A stretch of 7,321 bases of DNA from JBLFWJ01 sp047611425 (GTDB lineage Bacteria; Bacteroidota; Bacteroidia; UBA10329), in the NCBI GenBank assembly GCA_047611425.1, contig JBLFWJ010000164.1:1-7321 (forward strand), in the 5' to 3' direction. The position numbers and the translations under genes were made by a program. Of the stretch, positions 1 to 7,200 are shown piece by piece (the first letter of the stretch is position 1; each line of letters starts with the position of its first letter). A model generated the notes under the pieces. It did no database searches and had not been told where the DNA came from. It was given only the letters and a program-made list of their open reading frames with translations.

Positions 1-663
1 ATTCCATGTAATGATGTCGAATGCGGTGATTACGGCACGTGTGACGAAAGCACCGAACTATGCAATTGTGATCCAGGCTTTTCAATCAGCGCTACAACTG
101 GTCTTTGCGCTTGTCCCGAAAATTCGGCCTATTCCGATACGGCTCAAATCTGCATTTGTGACGAAGGCTGGTTGATGAACCCGCTTACAAGCACCTGTTT
201 CAACCCTTGCGACCTGATAAATTGTGGCTTGAATGGCAGTTGCGATTTTTCAACTGGTGAATGCAATTGTGATCCAGGATACGGGCCGGAAAACCTCAGC
301 CCTTGTGAAGCCTACAATTTGAAGTTTGAGAGTGACTGGACAGGATCTCACGTTGACCAAAACAGCACGAGTACGGGTCCATACACCATGACATTAATTG
401 CTATGCAGGAACCAGATCGGGTCCTCTTCCAGAATTTCATGAATTTATATTGCCAAGGCCCCCAGCTAGCTGTAGATGCAGACGGAACGGTCGCGGACCC
501 AGGCCAAACAGGCGGAAGTTTAAACTCAGTATGCCCTCAATGGATAATTTCCGCAGCTTCTTTCGAATTGATAAACGGCAATACTTTGGAAGTAATCGCG
601 ACTGTCACCCCTGGAATAAGTGGGCCACCACAGAACCTTATAGGCACCTACTTAAGGGACTAA
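1..663 (+). CDS. EGF-like cysteine-rich exported protein, 3' part (5' end outside window)
   Basis: The frame is open from base 1 to a TAA at 661-663, giving the last 220 residues of a longer protein. Residues 3-104 are cysteine-rich. Two modules have an EGF-like spacing (C3, C8, C14, C21, C23 and C70, C75, C81, C88, C90), each ending in a CxCDPG[FY] motif. Between them is an irregular stretch with only CxC pairs (C36/C38, C51/C53) and C66. Residues 105-220 lack this pattern and look beta-rich, with one cysteine pair (in NLYCQG and NSVCPQ) and the closing sequence GTYLRD. Disulfide-rich modules imply a location outside the cytoplasm, but the signal peptide or lipobox would lie upstream of the window. 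In Bacteroidota, EGF-like modules before a small calycin-like domain occur in surface lipoproteins; placing the tail in that fold is inference. A TTG or ATG near 172-177 is not a real start, because the cysteine modules continue upstream. Function is unknown, and it is unrelated to the efflux operon downstream. Confidence 0.85.
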   Translation: MPCNDVECGDYGTCDESTELCNCDPGFSISATTGLCACPENSAYSDTAQICICDEGWLMNPLTSTCFNPCDLINCGLNGSCDFSTGECNCDPGYGPENLSPCEAYNLKFESDWTGSHVDQNSTSTGPYTMTLIAMQEPDRVLFQNFMNLYCQGPQLAVDADGTVADPGQTGGSLNSVCPQWIISAASFELINGNTLEVIATVTPGISGPPQNLIGTYLRD

Positions 664-680
664 TCAAAATTTTAACAAAA

Positions 681-720
681 AACTCAGGAAACTTTTAAAC
701 AACTTAAAGTTTCCTGAGTT
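681..720 (+). terminator. Perfect 15-bp hairpin after the EGF-like gene, probable terminator
   Basis: Arms 681-695 and 706-720 are perfect reverse complements (AACTCAGGAAACTTT and its complement) around a 10-nt loop. With one bulged T the stem extends by two more A-T pairs. It starts 17 nt after the stop codon of the EGF-like gene. Only a short T-run follows (ACTTTT), so it is a weak classical intrinsic terminator on the + strand; an A-rich flank at 667-682 would give a T-rich tail on the other strand, where no gene ends. The last base of the right arm is the first base of the -7 box of the next gene, so the same DNA palindrome covers the upstream part of that promoter and could also be an operator. 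Confidence 0.7.
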
Positions 721-727
721 ACTTTTG
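720..727 (+). promoter_or_regulatory. Bacteroidota-type -7 promoter box for the efflux operon
   Basis: TACTTTTG matches the Bacteroidota sigma-A (sigma ABfr type) -7 consensus TAnnTTTG exactly. It is followed by CGACCGAT and then the ATG at 736, so transcription should begin within a few bases of the start codon and the regulator mRNA would be leaderless or nearly so. No convincing -33 TTG/TTTG element is visible at the usual 19-21 nt spacing, because that stretch is inside the hairpin loop and right arm. This is the only clear promoter box before the operon, and I saw no equally good one in the two gaps between the pump genes. Confidence 0.7.
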
Positions 728-735
728 CGACCGAT

Positions 736-1365
736 ATGGATGCGAAGGTTCAACAGATCATAGCCCAAGTTAGCCCGTTGCTTATGCGATACGGGGTAAA
801 AAGCCTGACGATGGATGACATCGCCAAGCATCTTGGTATCTCCAAGAAAACGCTTTATCAAATAGTTTCCGACAAGGCAGACTTGGTTGAAAAGGCCATG
901 ATGCTTTACATGCAATTTGAAATGGCTGCAATGGAAGCCATAAATGAAAAAAGCAAAAATGCTATTGAGGAACTGATTGAAATCAGTGGCCACATGAACC
1001 AGCATCTTACTCAGATGCATCCTTCAATTCTTTTTGATCTTGAGAAATATTATCCCGCCTCTTTTAGGCGATTTGAGGAGTACAAATCAGATTGTGTTCT
1101 TGCACACGTACAGCAGAATCTTCAAGATGGCATTGACCAAGGACTCTATAGAGAGAATTTAAACATTCCAATTGTTGCTCGACTTTATGTGGCTCGGATT
1201 GATTCTCTTTTCGACCCAAAAGTTTTCCCAGCTGGAGAATTCAATTTGCAAGAAGTTTTTCTTGAGCACATTAGATATCACATACGAGGCGTAGCTAATG
1301 AGACTGGAGTTGCCTACCTCAAAGAGCGATTTAAACAACCCGATAAGGACACCCCGATCTTTTAA
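736..1365 (+). CDS. TetR/AcrR-family transcriptional regulator
   Basis: This 209-residue protein has the normal size for the family. The N-terminal DNA-binding domain is clear: RYGVKSLTMDDIAKHLGIS (residues 18-36) followed by KKTLYQIVSDKADLV, which is the TetR helix-turn-helix and the start of helix 4. The usual aromatic residue in the YxxF-type turn is a valine here (YQIV). The rest (about 55-200) is a helical ligand-binding and dimerisation domain with no recognisable substrate signature. The ATG at 736 is the only reasonable start: the frame has a stop at 715-717, and the -7 box ends 8 nt upstream, leaving no room for a Shine-Dalgarno site. It is the first gene of the operon, and the channel gene begins 10 nt after its stop. 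It most likely represses its own operon until an inducer binds; this rests on gene order and family, not on a proven operator. Confidence 0.93.
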   Translation: MDAKVQQIIAQVSPLLMRYGVKSLTMDDIAKHLGISKKTLYQIVSDKADLVEKAMMLYMQFEMAAMEAINEKSKNAIEELIEISGHMNQHLTQMHPSILFDLEKYYPASFRRFEEYKSDCVLAHVQQNLQDGIDQGLYRENLNIPIVARLYVARIDSLFDPKVFPAGEFNLQEVFLEHIRYHIRGVANETGVAYLKERFKQPDKDTPIF

Positions 1366-1375
1366 GACGGAACAC

Positions 1376-2788
1376 ATGAATCACACCATCCTACTTATTT
1401 CGACACTATTTCTTTCCTGGTCTGTAATGGCACAGGAATCGAAACCAATGCAACTTTCGATTCACGATGCCGTGGGATACGCATTGGAAAACAACATTAA
1501 AACCAAAGCTGCGGAGATTGACATAATCCAAGCGAAAAAGGATGTTTGGACGCAAGCTGCTAAAGGGCTTCCTATCGTCAATGGAAGTGTCAATTTCACT
1601 AATTTCATTGACATTCCGACAACTGTTGCGCCTTCGGATGCATTCGGTTTTCCTGATTACCTAACTGATTTTTTAGGCGGTGTTTCCCAGCAAACTGGAG
1701 TTCCGATTAATGCTCCTCCTCCATCAGGAGATGGCACTACAGAACTTCAATTTGGCCAGCCTTACAATATGGATGCTGGAATCTCTGTAGGTCTCCAACT
1801 TTTTGATGGGTCTTACATTATTGGTGTGAAAGGTGCGCGTGGCTTTGAGAAGTTGAGGAAAGATCAAGCTAGAATGACCGATAATGAAGTAGAGACTATT
1901 GTTGCCGAGGCTTACTACACCTCTCAAATAGCCAAGGAAAATGTTAAGCTGCTTGGTCAAAACATTGAAAACGTGGAGAGTACGCTGAATCAGACCACTA
2001 AATTATATGAAGCTGGTTTCGCAGAGGAGATGGACGTTGAGCAACTAGATCTTCTCATCAATTCATTAAAGAATCGATCTAAAATGGCCACACGTCAACA
2101 TGCGGCTACACTTAAGTTGCTCAAGTATCAAATTGGCATGGATGTCAATACACCCATTGAACTGACAGATGACCTAGAAACTATCTGGGCAATAGAATCC
2201 GACTCATCTCTATTGGCCCGAGAATTCAGCCTAGATGATAACCTTGCTTATGATCTTGCACAGCAGGATGTTGTTCTTCATGGTTATTTGGTCAAGCTTC
2301 AAGAAGCGAATTATTACCCAAAACTGCACGCATTTTTCAACCATAAACAGCAAGCATTTCGACAGGATTTCGACTTCTTCGATTTCAGTAAATCATGGTA
2401 TCCACAAACATTATGGGGAATCCAATTGAAAGTTCCAATCTGGGATAACCTTGGTGGGGCAGCGGCTATCAAAAAAGCGAAGCTTGAACAAGAGAAAGTC
2501 AAAAACCGACTTTACGACCTCGAACAAGCTTTGACGATGCAGTACACAATTGCGGTGGATGATTTCAATTCTGCGTTAGAGCAATTAGAGAATAGCACTA
2601 AGAATATTGACCTCGCAGAACGGATTCAAAAGAAAACATTGATCCGCTATAATGAAGGTCTTGCAAGCAGTATGGAACTGACCACTGCTGAAAATCAATT
2701 AATTACCGCTCAAACGGAATACATCAATACCCTGTTCAACGCTATGGATGCCAAGCTTGGATTGAAAACGGTTGTAGATAATAATTAG
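1376..2788 (+). CDS. TolC-family outer-membrane efflux channel
   Basis: The protein has 470 residues, typical for outer-membrane efflux proteins (OEP repeats). Residues 1-19 form a signal peptide with a hydrophobic core (ILLISTLFLSWSV) and a probable cleavage site after VMA, before Q20. No lipobox cysteine is present, so it is not a lipoprotein. The mature protein starts with the usual first helix (LSIHDAVGYALENNIKTKA). The two structural repeats are visible as LYEAGFAEEMDVEQL (about residue 210) and YNEGLASSMELTTAENQL (about residue 425), the canonical coiled-coil helices. An in-frame ATG at 1298 would add 26 polar residues read from inside the regulator gene and would hide the signal peptide, so 1376 is chosen. 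The stop TAG at 2786-2788 runs into a 7-bp-period repeat. As a trimer it would form the outer-membrane exit duct for the adaptor and permease encoded next. Confidence 0.95.
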   Translation: MNHTILLISTLFLSWSVMAQESKPMQLSIHDAVGYALENNIKTKAAEIDIIQAKKDVWTQAAKGLPIVNGSVNFTNFIDIPTTVAPSDAFGFPDYLTDFLGGVSQQTGVPINAPPPSGDGTTELQFGQPYNMDAGISVGLQLFDGSYIIGVKGARGFEKLRKDQARMTDNEVETIVAEAYYTSQIAKENVKLLGQNIENVESTLNQTTKLYEAGFAEEMDVEQLDLLINSLKNRSKMATRQHAATLKLLKYQIGMDVNTPIELTDDLETIWAIESDSSLLAREFSLDDNLAYDLAQQDVVLHGYLVKLQEANYYPKLHAFFNHKQQAFRQDFDFFDFSKSWYPQTLWGIQLKVPIWDNLGGAAAIKKAKLEQEKVKNRLYDLEQALTMQYTIAVDDFNSALEQLENSTKNIDLAERIQKKTLIRYNEGLASSMELTTAENQLITAQTEYINTLFNAMDAKLGLKTVVDNN

Positions 2789-2815
2789 CGAAAAGCGACC
2801 AGCGAACAGGATCGA
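2788..2815 (+). repeat. Short 7-bp-period repeat, GCGAMMA type, directly after the channel stop codon
   Basis: Four consecutive heptads start at the last base of the TAG stop: GCGAAAA at 2788, GCGACCA at 2795, GCGAACA at 2802 and a decayed unit at 2809. The constant part is GCGA at the start and A at the end. The unit differs from the CTYRMAR heptads further downstream in the same gap but has the same 7-base period and a shared CGAA core. Confidence 0.6.
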
Positions 2816-2858
2816 CAAGGTTTAGGGAAAATTGAAAAAACAAAGCACCAAATATCAA

Positions 2859-2885
2859 CTGAAACTTGAAGCTAAAAGCTCACAA
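2859..2885 (+). repeat. Degenerate heptad array, CTYRMAR type (first array before the adaptor gene)
   Basis: A six-base unit CTGAAA at 2859 is followed by three in-register heptads at 2865, 2872 and 2879 (CTTGAAG, CTAAAAG, CTCACAA). CT opens every unit. Junctions between units read AGCT, a self-complementary tetramer repeated every 7 bases. It is separated by 18 nt from a second array of the same type at 2904. Confidence 0.65.
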
Positions 2886-2903
2886 AAACGTTGACCAAAA
2901 TCA

Positions 2904-2938
2904 CTTGAAGCTCGCAGCTTGAAACTAGCAACTTATAA
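2904..2938 (+). repeat. Degenerate heptad array, CTYRMAR type, ending 9 nt before the adaptor start
   Basis: Five uninterrupted heptads start at 2904, 2911, 2918, 2925 and 2932, for example CTTGAAG, CTCGCAG and the last one, CTTATAA. Within it 2908-2920 is a perfect small palindrome (AAGCT, CGC, AGCTT). The final unit supplies an in-frame TAA (2936-2938) just upstream of the adaptor ATG at 2948, which fixes that start. Whether the array has a role in the mRNA or is a passive repeat is not visible. Confidence 0.75.
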
Positions 2939-2947
2939 AATATAGAT

Positions 2948-4093
2948 ATGAATTCAGTCAAATACATCATCGGAATAGTGGCATTAGCAAGCCTTATCGC
3001 CTGTGGCGGTGAAGAAACACTTGAAAGCAAAAAGGCACTTCTTGACCAAAAGAAAGTAGCCTTAGCCACTTTGGAAAATGAAATCAGCAAGCTGAAAACG
3101 GAACTGGAATCGTTGGATTCTACTTCTACTAAAAAGGAAGAGGACGCTGGGATTCTGGTAGAATTGAAAAACATTCAACCTGAGTTGTTCAATCACAAAG
3201 TGGAAGTGAATGGCGTTATCCAAGCAGAGCAGATTGCCAATGTAAGTCCTGAAATGGGAGGGCAAATCCTAAGCGTTTCAGTGAAGGAAGGTGATAACGT
3301 TACCAAAGGGCAGGCACTAGCTAGATTGAACACGGCAGTTCTTCAATCCAGCCTGTCGGAAATTGACAATGGAATTGAATTGGCTACAACCGTTTACGAA
3401 CGTCAAAGCAGACTTTGGGAGCAGAAGATTGGATCAGAGATTCAATATCTACAGGCAAAAAACAACCTAGAGAACCTTCAGAAGAAGAAGGAAACGCTTC
3501 AAACACAAGTTGGAATGGGAACCATCAAGGCGCCATTCAATGGAGTAGTTGACAAAGTATGGATGAAAGCAGGCGAAATGGCTGCACCGGGCATGCCTTT
3601 AATCACTGTGGTTGACATGTCAAAAATGAAAGTTTTGGCCGATGTATCCGAGCGGTACGCTGCGGTGGTAAAGAAGAATGCCATGGTTGATGTAAACTTT
3701 CCATCCTTTGGAATGGAGTTGAAAGCACCAATTAGAACAGTCGGTAATGTGATCAATCCATTGAACAGATCTTTCTCCGTTGAGATAACAGTTCCGAATC
3801 CGGAAAAGACGTTAAAGCCAAACGGAATGGCCACAATTTTGATTGAGGATTTTGCAGCAGACAGCGCCATGGTTGTTCCTGCAATTGTAGTTGGTCGTGA
3901 CCAAAAAGGTGACTTCTTATATGTGACTAAATCAGAAGGAGGCACTAGCAAAGCATACAAGACTTACGTGACAACAGGCATGACCAGCAATGGCAAAACG
4001 ATGGTTACCACTGGCCTTGCTTCGGGAGATAATGTAGTTGTGGCAGGATACAACGAGATTGCTAGCGGAGACATAGTTCGAGTTCAACCGTGA
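2948..4093 (+). CDS. RND efflux periplasmic adaptor (HlyD/AcrA family), lipoprotein
   Basis: The 381-residue membrane-fusion protein links the inner-membrane pump to the TolC-type channel. A lipoprotein signal ends in the lipobox LIAC with C19 as the lipidated residue, so it should be anchored in a membrane by its N-terminus. Residues 23-57 are a charged, heptad-like coiled coil. Biotinyl-lipoyl halves lie at about 97-128 (NVSPEMGGQILSVSVKEGD) and 190-222 (TIKAPFNGVVDKV), flanking a short alpha-hairpin at 129-188. A beta-barrel follows (about 225-301), then a membrane-proximal domain (about 308-381). The hairpin tip contains R152, L156 and S163, matching the RxxxLxxxxxxS docking motif known from AcrA and MacA. 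The ATG at 2948 is the first after an in-frame TAA at 2936. The TGA stop lies inside the next repeat array. No metal-binding His/Met extension is seen, so there is no reason to call it a CusB-type metal adaptor. Confidence 0.94.
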   Translation: MNSVKYIIGIVALASLIACGGEETLESKKALLDQKKVALATLENEISKLKTELESLDSTSTKKEEDAGILVELKNIQPELFNHKVEVNGVIQAEQIANVSPEMGGQILSVSVKEGDNVTKGQALARLNTAVLQSSLSEIDNGIELATTVYERQSRLWEQKIGSEIQYLQAKNNLENLQKKKETLQTQVGMGTIKAPFNGVVDKVWMKAGEMAAPGMPLITVVDMSKMKVLADVSERYAAVVKKNAMVDVNFPSFGMELKAPIRTVGNVINPLNRSFSVEITVPNPEKTLKPNGMATILIEDFAADSAMVVPAIVVGRDQKGDFLYVTKSEGGTSKAYKTYVTTGMTSNGKTMVTTGLASGDNVVVAGYNEIASGDIVRVQP

Positions 4094-4096
4094 AAG

Positions 4097-4124
4097 TTTC
4101 AAGTCCTGAGTTTCGAGTGGCGAG
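4097..4124 (-). repeat. Inverted heptad array directly after the adaptor gene
   Basis: Read on the - strand, four in-register heptads are CTCGCCA, CTCGAAA, CTCAGGA and CTTGAAA, the same CTYRMAR-type unit as before but in opposite orientation. A fifth, decayed unit (GTGAAAG on the + strand, 4090-4096) contains the TGA stop codon of the adaptor, so the array reaches the coding end. It faces the + orientation array at 4213-4247. Confidence 0.7.
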
Positions 4125-4212
4125 AACAGGTATACTGTGTAGAGTGAGTTAAAAGTTCAAAAAATAAATTTTTCCAATCTGAGAATAAAGGTCGCGAAAT
4201 AAGCCTACCAGG

Positions 4213-4247
4213 CTCAAAACTCGCGGCTCGCAGCTCACAGCTAAGTT
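4213..4247 (+). repeat. Degenerate heptad array, CTYRMAR type, ending 3 nt before the permease start
   Basis: Five uninterrupted heptads start at 4213, 4220, 4227, 4234 and 4241, for example CTCGCAG and CTCACAG. The last unit (CTAAGTT) carries a TAA at 4242-4244 in frame with the permease, so translation cannot start upstream of the ATG at 4251. The array occupies the place where a ribosome binding site would be expected, and no Shine-Dalgarno sequence is seen there. Confidence 0.75.
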
Positions 4248-4250
4248 GAA

Positions 4251-7200
4251 ATGAGTCAAGAAAATAAAAACAGCGTGATTAAAGAGTTTGGCCTGTCCAC
4301 GCTTGCGCTGAAAAACAGCACGAGTGTGCTCATTCTGACCTTCCTAATAATGGCAGGTGGAATTTTAGCCTACACGACTATGCCGAAGGAATTGTTTCCT
4401 GAGGTTGTGATGCCACAGATCTATGTGAGAACAGTTTACCCGGGTAACTCTCCTGTGGATATTGAGAACTTAATTACTCGTCCGATTGAGAAGGAAATCA
4501 AGCCTTTGAAAGGCATCAAAAAGATGACCTCTACTTCAGTACAGGATAACTCGATCATCATTGTAGAATTCAACACGGATGTCCCAGTTGAAGAGGCTTT
4601 ATCGGATGTAAAAGACGCTGTGGATAAGGCGAACAGCGAACTACCAAGTGATCTAGACATCGATCCAATGGTGATGGAAATCAACATGAGCGAAATGCCC
4701 GTGATGAACATCAACTTGAGTGGCGATTACAGCGTTGATGACCTGAAGGAATACGCAGAAATACTACAAGACAAAATTGAAGTCATCAGTGAAATTTCAT
4801 CTGCTGACATCCGAGGTGCGCTTAACCGCGAGATAAACATCAATGTGGATTTACATGCGATGGAGCGCGTAGAAGTCAGTTTTACTGACATTGAAAACGC
4901 CATTGCTTATGAGAACATGAGCATTTCGGGTGGCGACATTCTGATGGATGATACGAGGAGAACTATCCGAATTTCTGGTGAATACGAGACCATGCAAGAG
5001 CTCGAAAACACTATCGTGAAAGCCGAATTCGGAAACATTATTTACCTCCGAGATATTGCCAACGTTGAGGATGGCTACAAAGAACGAAACAGTTACGCCC
5101 GTTTGGGAGGCGACCCAGTTGTGTCTATTGACGTGGTAAAGAAATCTGGGGAAAACCTACTTGCCGCAACCGAACGAATCAAAATCGCATTGGACGAATG
5201 CAAGGCCAACAATTACCCAAGTGATTTAAAAATCACCATTACAAATGATCAAAGTGATCAGGTAAAAAGCCAATTATTAAATCTCGAAAACAGCATTTAC
5301 TCTGGAGTTATTCTAGTTGTAATGGTGTTGCTTTTCTTCCTCGGTTTACGGAACGCACTTTTTGTAGGTGTGGCCATTCCACTTTCCATGTTGATGAGTT
5401 TTGTAATCCTCTCTGCCATGGGTGTGAGCATAAATATGATGGTGCTTTTCGCATTAATCTTGGCACTAGGAATGTTGGTGGATAACGGTATCGTGGTAAT
5501 TGAGAACATTCACCGTCAGTTTCACGAAGGAAAAACAAGAATGCAAGCTGCACGTGAAGGTGTGGGCGAAATTGCGGTACCAATTATCTCCTCTACGGCT
5601 ACCACATTGGCAGCATTCTTCCCGCTCCTTTTCTGGAATGATTTGATGGGAGAATTTATGAAATTCTTACCAATCACGTTGATAGCGGTACTTGGTTCAA
5701 GCCTGTTTGTCGGCTTGGTTATCAACCCCGTATTGGCATCGTTGTATATGGTTCATGGTGATGAAGAGAAGAAAACCAACTTTAAGAAATTGATGATGTG
5801 GGTTGGGATTGAGGCGGTTTTGAGCGCGATCTTTTACTTAACCGATAACTTCTCGCTAGGAACATTATTCGCAGCATTGGCCATTTTAACCTTACTAAAT
5901 GGGATTGCCTTAAAACCTGCTTCCCAGTGGTTTCAGAACAAGTTATTGCCTTGGATGGAAAAGAAGTATGTGAGTACGATGGAATTCGCGCTTACTTCTT
6001 GGCGGCCATTTGTATTCTTCGGAGCTACGATTGTAGTGATGTTTGCTTCCTTCATTTTTGTTGGAATTGTGGGCCCGCAAACCGTTTTCTTCCCAGAAAA
6101 TGAACCTAAATACATCAATGTTTTTGTCGAGACAGCACCGGGAATGGACATTGAGGAAACCAACCGAATTGTCCTGAAGATGGAAGCCGAAGTCAACACA
6201 ATTGTTGACCCATACATGGAAGCAGTAAACTCTATCGTGACCAATATTGGTGAAGGTTCTGCCGACCCAATGGACGGCCCACCTGCTGGTGAAACACCAA
6301 ATAAAGCCAAGATTACTGTTGCGTTTAAGGAGTTTGAAGATCGAATGGGAATCTCGAGTTCTGAGGTAATGCGAAAGCTTTCTGACAATCTTCTAAAACA
6401 CCCTGGAGTCATAGTAAACGTTCAGAAGAACAACGAAGGCCCTCCTGTAGGTAAGCCTATAAACATTGAGGTAACTGGCGAAGATTTCGAGAAGTTGATT
6501 GCTGTTGCGAATGAAATCAAGGCTGAAGTAGAGGCAGTTGATATACCTGGTGTAGAGGGATTGAAATTGGATCTTGAAACCGGTAAGCCCGAACTTTTGA
6601 TAAATATTGACAGAGGCCGAGCAAGAGCATTTGGATTGAGCACTGCTCAGATTGGAAGCACAATTCGTACTGCACTCTTCGGTAAAGAAGTGAGTAAATA
6701 CAAAGATGGCGAGGACGACTATCCAATCATGCTCAAGCTGCAAGATGACTACCGATACAAGGTCAGTTCTCTTTTAAATCAGAAGATCACATTCCGAGAT
6801 ATGACCACGGGTAAAATCAAGCAAGTGCCGATTTCTGCAGTGGCTGACATTTCCTTCTCAACTTCCTATGGAGCGGTTAAAAGACGTGATCAGGATAGAA
6901 CCATCACCATTTGGAGTAACATTATCGAAGGGTATAACGCTGCTGAGATTAATGCACAGATTCAAGATTTATTCGGTGACCGTGCAATGCCTGATGGTTA
7001 TCAAGTAAGCTTTACAGGAGAGTCCGAAGAGCAAGAAAACGCAGCAGCATTCTTGATGAAGGCTTTTGCAATCGCCATTGCGTTGATTGTTTTGATCCTT
7101 GTATCACAGTTCAATTCTGGTATTAAGCCTTTGATAATTGTAGGATCAGTTGCCTTTAGTACAATCGGTGTATTCCTTGGTATTATCCTTTTTGGAGATA

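Noticed and set aside
172..663. A separate 163-residue gene starting at the TTG at 172.
   Set aside because: The same frame is open back to base 1 and encodes continuing cysteine modules, so this is the inside of a longer gene.
664..1020. A - strand open frame overlapping the hairpin and the start of the regulator gene.
   Set aside because: It covers the conserved helix-turn-helix on the other strand, and its product has no recognisable family features.
1298..1375. An in-frame ATG at 1298 that would extend the TolC-type protein by 26 residues.
   Set aside because: The extension lies inside the regulator gene, is polar, and would put the clear signal peptide in the interior; the ATG at 1376 gives a proper exported protein.
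2859..2938. The heptad arrays considered as a CRISPR array.
   Set aside because: Units are 7 bases with no unique spacers between regular repeats, and no cas genes are present.
3499..3960. A 153-codon open frame on the - strand inside the adaptor gene.
   Set aside because: It lies entirely opposite well-supported adaptor domains, shows no recognisable family features and has no promoter box or known partner; it is a shadow of codon usage.
712..4112. The 9-mer TCCTGAGTT occurs both in the hairpin (712-720) and in the inverted heptad array (4104-4112), hinting that the hairpin derives from the same repeats.
   Set aside because: One shared 9-mer is weak evidence and the hairpin does not keep the 7-base register; a genome-wide comparison would be needed.
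4126..4138. A small inverted repeat (ACAG, GTATA, CTGT) as a possible operator inside the operon.
   Set aside because: Arms are only 4 bp, there is no promoter box nearby, and no second copy was seen at the main promoter.
4160..4173. An A/T-only inverted repeat (AAAAAT, AA, ATTTTT) in the adaptor-permease gap, considered as a terminator.
   Set aside because: It has no G-C pairs and lies within an operon whose next gene needs read-through; such A/T palindromes are common by chance.
5933..6412. A 159-codon open frame on the - strand inside the permease gene.
   Set aside because: It is opposite conserved RND sequence (TM7 and second porter domain) and shows no domain of its own.
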